Origin: Rhodococcus sp. RD6.2 | GTDB lineage: Bacteria; Actinomycetota; Actinomycetes; Mycobacteriales; Mycobacteriaceae | Assembly (NCBI RefSeq): GCF_001040705.1 | Contig: NZ_CVQP01000005.1 | Coordinates: forward strand, 661,477-725,476 | Direction of reading: 5' to 3' | Length of the DNA stretch: 64,000 nt | Translations under genes and position numbers: made by a program | The notes under the pieces: model-generated | Databases searched by the model: none | The model's input: only the letters and a program-made list of their open reading frames with translations | What the model was told of the DNA's origin: nothing | In this document: in pieces, positions 60,455 through 64,000 of the stretch | Layout: every line of letters begins with the position of its first letter | How positions within the stretch are numbered: the stretch's first letter is position 1

Positions 60455-60468
60455 GTGAGCATTGGACC
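60455..60468 (+). promoter_or_regulatory. Possible DosR-like box upstream of the nitroreductase
   Basis: GTGAGCATTGGACC differs by one arm base from the box at 10933 (GTGACATTTGGACC on its minus strand), 140 nt upstream of the nitroreductase. Weak support. The rest of the 278-bp gap 60315-60592 shows no gene. Confidence 0.3.
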
Positions 60469-60592
60469 CAGCCCCGAATCGGACCTACCTCAATACCTAC
60501 CAGAAACTGACCATTGGCACCCGGCGCCGAACCTCTGGCGGGTCAGCCCTGCCAGGATCAGGGCGCCCAGCACGCAGATGAGTCCGCTTTGC

Positions 60593-61657
60593 TCAGGATG
60601 GTGCGCGCGGTGTGTTCATCGCGTGATCAACCCTCACGGCCCCCCGAACACCGAAGACGAGTTCGGGCGCACCGGCCACCCGTTCCCTCGGATGCAACTG
60701 CTGCTGCAGTGAGGCGACTCCCCTGTCGTCGAGAGTGCCACCGTGGATCTGGCAGGCCCAGTCGAATCGTTCCGTGGACCAGGCAATCTGGTGGCCATGA
60801 GTCTTGTTCGCCCACGGCTCGACCGATCGTGGCCGTCGGGTGAGCCAGCCGGCATCCCGCCCGAGCGGCGCCGCGAACGCGCCTTCCGGTCTGTCGGTTC
60901 GATCTACGAGCCGTGGGGTGAGGTCCGTCAACACCGGCACCCGGATGGGTTCGGCGGTCACCTCCTCGCGAAACCACTGCATGGATGCCTTCCAGTGAGA
61001 GGCCGGTGGACCACCGCGGCCGGCCCGGACACGGGACTCGTCGTCCGTGACCACCGGGCCGTTCCAGACGAACAGGTCCGGATCGTCGCACTTCCCCAGT
61101 TCGAGGTCGGTGTACTCGGCGCCGGCGACACCGTCGCCGGAGTGCTGCGCCAGCACCGTTCCCGTGTCGGCGTCGACGACCAGCCGCAACGAGGGCTTCG
61201 GCATGTTGCGGCTCTCGCCTGGCGCCAGATCCACCGCCCAGCAGCGCCTCCCGAGAAACTCGATATCGGTCACCGGCCCCAGGGGCCGCGCATGACGGTC
61301 ACCGACCCAGTGCCCGACAGGTGGGGTGATCACCAGAGATCGCCCCGCACCGGGACTGTGCACCTGCCGTAGATCGGTGCGGCGCGGAGTATCCGCGTCG
61401 GAGGTGAAATCCCAGGCGTCTACTCCGTCGCTGACGAACAGCACCTGCCCGTCGAGCGATTCGATCCGAGATCGTCGCCCCCACCGAAAGAGTCGTACAC
61501 CCTCGCGCCGCACCGGCAGGAAGACAGGCTCCTCCCCGTGGTTCGCCATGTAGTAGTGGAACGGTTCGTCGGAGTTGCGGTATGGAACGATCACACCACT
61601 GACGGGCTGCTGAGGTCCGTCCGCCATGGCCACCAGCACCTGCACCCATTCAGTCAT
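60593..61657 (-). CDS. Conserved-looking protein of unknown function
   Basis: The 354-aa product is soluble-looking, with no signal peptide or membrane helix. It is rich in beta-type patterns: VIVPYRNSDEPFHYYMANHG, LFRWGRRSRIESLDGQVLFV, then VTDIEFLGRRCWAVDLAPGE and LRLVVDADTGTVLAQHSG. The last segment is reminiscent of lipoprotein-carrier (LolA-like) folds or of conserved outer-membrane-lipoprotein-sorting proteins, but I cannot assign it. GGAGG lies 5 nt upstream of ATG 61657. It follows the gene at 61755 with a 97-bp gap, so the two may be co-transcribed. Confidence 0.78.
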   Translation of the reverse strand: MTEWVQVLVAMADGPQQPVSGVIVPYRNSDEPFHYYMANHGEEPVFLPVRREGVRLFRWGRRSRIESLDGQVLFVSDGVDAWDFTSDADTPRRTDLRQVHSPGAGRSLVITPPVGHWVGDRHARPLGPVTDIEFLGRRCWAVDLAPGESRNMPKPSLRLVVDADTGTVLAQHSGDGVAGAEYTDLELGKCDDPDLFVWNGPVVTDDESRVRAGRGGPPASHWKASMQWFREEVTAEPIRVPVLTDLTPRLVDRTDRPEGAFAAPLGRDAGWLTRRPRSVEPWANKTHGHQIAWSTERFDWACQIHGGTLDDRGVASLQQQLHPRERVAGAPELVFGVRGAVRVDHAMNTPRAPS

Positions 61658-61754
61658 CACTACCTCCATCGCTGTCGGATCGAAAAGTCGGTCTCATCGA
61701 AAAGCCAAGGAGCACACGGCTGGTGCCGCCTCCCATACGGTCACGGCCGGTCAC

Positions 61755-63089
61755 TCAGACGTACAGCACGCCGTCGACGGCCTCCGAGACCGGCGGGTAG
61801 GCACGCGTACCGGCCTGCTCCATCAACTCGGGTCGGACGTACCCCAGGAAGCGTTCGAGCCGGATGCCCTGTTCGTCGTAGAGGTTCAACCGCGCCACCA
61901 GCATCACGTTCGGGTAATCGCAGTGCCGGAACCGCACGTGGATCCGTCCGTGGGGCCACCGCCCGACGTAGGCGGCAGTCACCTCGTCGACCTCGTCCGA
62001 GAAGCGAACTCCATCGAGGCCCCGCAGGCAGTACCGCACGTACGCGTCATGATCGAGCGGCTCCAGCCCCACCGGCCAGCATCGATCGGTGATGTCCACC
62101 CCGCTGGTCGGCAAGGATCGGACCTCGCCGCTCAGGTCCGCGGCGAGCACCGTTCTGCCCGATTCCGCGAAAGGTTCTGGTGTGGCGACGAGCCACAATC
62201 GTCCTGCTCCCGCTGCCCCGTGCGCCACCCTCACCCCAGGTAGCTCGAACGCCGTCACCGGCTCCGACGATCCCCCGTCGTCGTAGACCCTGACGGCCGT
62301 CCGGCCACCAGCGCGACGATCCACGCCCCAGTACCAACGCAACTCTCCGTCAAAGGCCCGCTTGCGCCGGTGCGCCTCGTTGTACGACTGGTCGGCGTAT
62401 TCGCCGGTGCACTCGACCGACCGACGCATCAGGCAGGGATGGGTCGCGGGCCCGATCCTCCGAGGAATCGCGGCGTTCAGAGGGACCTGCAGCACCGACG
62501 ACTGGTAGTGCAGCTCGAAACCGGTGCGTGAGCCCGGTGATTCGGCATGGACCGGCTCCCGCGTCCAGGGTTCGTGTTCCACACCGACGAACAGTGACGC
62601 TTCGTCGAACTCGACCGACACGATCGCCGCAGCATCGACCTCGACGCGGCTCATGCCGCCGGCCGGGGTCGCCACCAGAAATGTCGGCCGTGACAGCACT
62701 GGCCGCGGAGGACAGTCAACTGCGGAAGCGACGTCCCGGCGACGTCGGACCTGCGGCAGACACCACGCCCCGGCCGGCCCTGCGCAGAGCAGGCGACCGC
62801 CTTCGGCGTATTCCACACGGTCGATTCCTTCGGCGCCGACATGCACCAATGGCCCGTCCCGATGGTTCTGCACCCACAGTCCGGTGGCATCGGCCACGAT
62901 CTCGGGTTGCCCGGAACCCGGAGGCGCCGGGGGTAGATCCGCCCACGAGACCAGGCCCCCGAGCTCGCCTGTGCGTGGATCGACCAACGCCGCAACCGGC
63001 TGACTTTCGTCGACCACCCACAGGGTGTCATTTGCGAAGAACACATACCGAGGGCGCAACATCCTGCGCACCGGAGTTGGTTCGATCAT
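61755..63089 (-). CDS. Protein of unknown function, possible beta-propeller
   Basis: The 444-aa product shows repeated strands with Trp and Gly such as FFANDTLWVVDESQ, ADATGLWVQNHRDGPLVHVG, GAGRLWLVATPEP, suggesting a beta-propeller-like fold, but I see no clean repeat. The C-terminal part (GRWPHGRIHVRFRHCDYP) is distinct. No signal peptide is visible. ATG 63089 was preferred over an upstream start at 63176 because the longer form would run into the palindrome at 63174 and adds an unlike N-terminus. It diverges from the HTH-methyltransferase gene. Confidence 0.75.
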   Translation of the reverse strand: MIEPTPVRRMLRPRYVFFANDTLWVVDESQPVAALVDPRTGELGGLVSWADLPPAPPGSGQPEIVADATGLWVQNHRDGPLVHVGAEGIDRVEYAEGGRLLCAGPAGAWCLPQVRRRRDVASAVDCPPRPVLSRPTFLVATPAGGMSRVEVDAAAIVSVEFDEASLFVGVEHEPWTREPVHAESPGSRTGFELHYQSSVLQVPLNAAIPRRIGPATHPCLMRRSVECTGEYADQSYNEAHRRKRAFDGELRWYWGVDRRAGGRTAVRVYDDGGSSEPVTAFELPGVRVAHGAAGAGRLWLVATPEPFAESGRTVLAADLSGEVRSLPTSGVDITDRCWPVGLEPLDHDAYVRYCLRGLDGVRFSDEVDEVTAAYVGRWPHGRIHVRFRHCDYPNVMLVARLNLYDEQGIRLERFLGYVRPELMEQAGTRAYPPVSEAVDGVLYV

Positions 63090-63173
63090 CGCCCATCGCT
63101 CCCGCTGACTCCGCCCGAAGACGAAGAGAGCGACCTTACACCGCGTCTCCCCCTGCGCCCACCCACGCATGTG

Positions 63174-63187
63174 CATTAGCGCTAATG
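63174..63187. promoter_or_regulatory. 14-bp perfect palindrome, likely operator
   Basis: CATTAGCGCTAATG is a perfect palindrome 12 nt upstream of the HTH-methyltransferase ATG and 84 nt upstream of the divergent gene at 63089. Its place, symmetry and AT-rich ends in a GC-rich region fit an operator for the MarR-type HTH of the adjacent gene. Confidence 0.55.
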
Positions 63188-63199
63188 TAATCTCGGTTC

Positions 63200-64000
63200 A
63201 TGCTGGCACCGCCCTCCCCCGGACTCGGCGAACTCCTTCGATACGTCGGCGAACTCGTCGACCGAGGCGCCGAAGAGGTGTACGCCTCGCTCGGGCTGTC
63301 GTACCGCGCCCGCTACACGCCAGTGCTGCGGGCGATAGCCGACGGAGCCGCGACCGTCACCGACATCACCACCCGGCTGCACCTCACTCAGGGGGCGATC
63401 AGCCAGACGGTCGGACTGATGGTCACCGACGGACTGATCCAACGGACGAAACTGCCGGACGGCCGCCAGAGCGGACTGAGCCTGACCGACAAGGGCAGCG
63501 ACCTCGTCGATCAGCTCACTCCTCACTGGGAGGTCACCTTCGACGCGATTGCAGGGCTCGAGCAGGAGATTCACCACCCGCTGCGGCGCATCCTCTCCGA
63601 CACCGCGGCAGCACTCGAAAGCAGGAACTTCGCCGACCGGATCCGTCAGGCACTCCAGGACAGGATCGAACGGGACGCGGCAACGGCGACGTCCGAGAGC
63701 ACGGCCTCGACGAACTGGTTCGACCGAGTAGGTCAGGCGTACGCACAGTTTCGGCCGGTCTACCCGGAGCGGCTGGCGATGTTCCTGGCCTCGCTGGCAC
63801 CGTCCGCCGACCTCGCCGTCGACGTGGGCTGCGGATCCGGGCAGCTGACGAGCAGGCTCGCTCCGTACTTCGACGAGACGATCGGCCTCGACCCCAGCGC
63901 CCAGCAGCTCGAGAACACGCGGCCGCAGGAGCGGGTTCGGTACGTACAGGCGCCGGCCGAGAAGCTTCCCGTGCCCGACCACAGCGCCTCGTTGATCACC
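63200..64000 (+). CDS. MarR-type HTH fused to SAM methyltransferase (partial, cut at right edge)
   Basis: The frame opens at ATG 63200 and is still open at base 64000 (267 codons seen). Residues about 25-120 are a winged-helix of MarR type: LRAIADGAATVTDITTRLHL, TQGAISQTVGLMVTDGLI, then LSLTDKGSDLVDQL. Residues about 170 onward are a class I SAM-dependent methyltransferase: WFDRVGQAYAQFRPVYPERL, motif I DVGCGSGQLTSRL (about 212-224) and GLDPSAQQLE. A regulator that is also an enzyme is implied, perhaps autoregulating through the palindrome just upstream. The reaction is unknown; the C-terminus lies outside the window. Confidence 0.82.
   Translation, partial: MLAPPSPGLGELLRYVGELVDRGAEEVYASLGLSYRARYTPVLRAIADGAATVTDITTRLHLTQGAISQTVGLMVTDGLIQRTKLPDGRQSGLSLTDKGSDLVDQLTPHWEVTFDAIAGLEQEIHHPLRRILSDTAAALESRNFADRIRQALQDRIERDAATATSESTASTNWFDRVGQAYAQFRPVYPERLAMFLASLAPSADLAVDVGCGSGQLTSRLAPYFDETIGLDPSAQQLENTRPQERVRYVQAPAEKLPVPDHSASLIT

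Overview
The window looks like a chromosomal 'dormancy island' of a high-GC actinobacterium in the order Mycobacteriales, most probably a Rhodococcus. The reasons are the GC-rich codons, GTG and TTG starts with clear GGAGG-type ribosome binding sites, three wax-ester synthase/diacylglycerol acyltransferase (WS/DGAT) paralogues, and a large set of genes whose Mycobacterium tuberculosis counterparts belong to the hypoxia/NO-responsive DosR regulon. The species is an inference. I see no rRNA, tRNA, CRISPR array, insertion sequence, integrase or phage gene.

Layout. (1) 1-12.6 kb: Rv1733c-like membrane protein, universal stress protein (Usp), alpha/beta hydrolase, phosphoribosyltransferase-erythromycin esterase fusion (Rv2030c-like), a secreted Ig-like protein, a serine esterase, WS/DGAT, two possible small proteins (one a 35-residue Met/His-rich peptide) and an Acg-type nitroreductase. 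A 145-bp inverted duplication, each copy holding a perfect GGGAC-N4-GTCCC box, lies at about 2.1 and 10.4 kb. (2) 12.6-20.2 kb, minus strand: one operon of AMP-forming acetyl-CoA synthetase, 2-oxoacid dehydrogenase E1alpha, E1beta and E2, an acyl carrier protein and a P1B-type ATPase with a hemerythrin tail. (3) 20.3-30.7 kb: Rv2004c-like kinase plus PfkB, PEP synthase plus flavodoxin-like protein, CBS protein, a second WS/DGAT, flavodoxin, beta-CASP metallo-hydrolase and Hsp20. (4) 30.8-37.9 kb: Usp, the DosR/DosS two-component pair, and a trehalose-phosphatase/GH65 protein (OtsB1/Rv2006-like). (5) 37.9-51.7 kb: a nickel permease and complete hyp maturation set (minus strand) diverging from a group 3b-type NAD(P)-linked [NiFe] hydrogenase operon with its protease (plus strand). 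(6) 51.8-60.3 kb, minus strand: SPFH protein, Rv1738-like protein, SHOCT protein, Usp, third WS/DGAT, truncated HAD protein, CtpF-like P-type ATPase, and a second Acg-like nitroreductase. (7) 60.6-64 kb: two uncharacterised proteins and a MarR-type HTH/methyltransferase fusion cut by the window edge.

How it fits together. DosS, which keeps the heme-ligand motif, would sense low O2, NO or CO and activate DosR. Boxes of the form G(G/T)GAC-N4-G(T/C/G)C(C/A)C lie 50-130 nt upstream of many of the genes, so much of the window may be one regulon. Its outputs would be reductant disposal as H2 (hydrogenase), carbon and energy management (acs-pdh, PEP synthase, PfkB, OtsB1-like), storage lipid synthesis (three WS/DGATs), metal and ion control (nickel importer, P1B-5-like exporter, CtpF-like pump) and stress protection (Hsp20, three Usps, nitroreductases). 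The most novel-looking items are the Met-rich micropeptide, a 54-codon ORF just below a DosR-like box, the P1B ATPase-hemerythrin protein within the acs-pdh operon, an SIS-HypC fusion, and the HTH-methyltransferase with its 14-bp palindrome.
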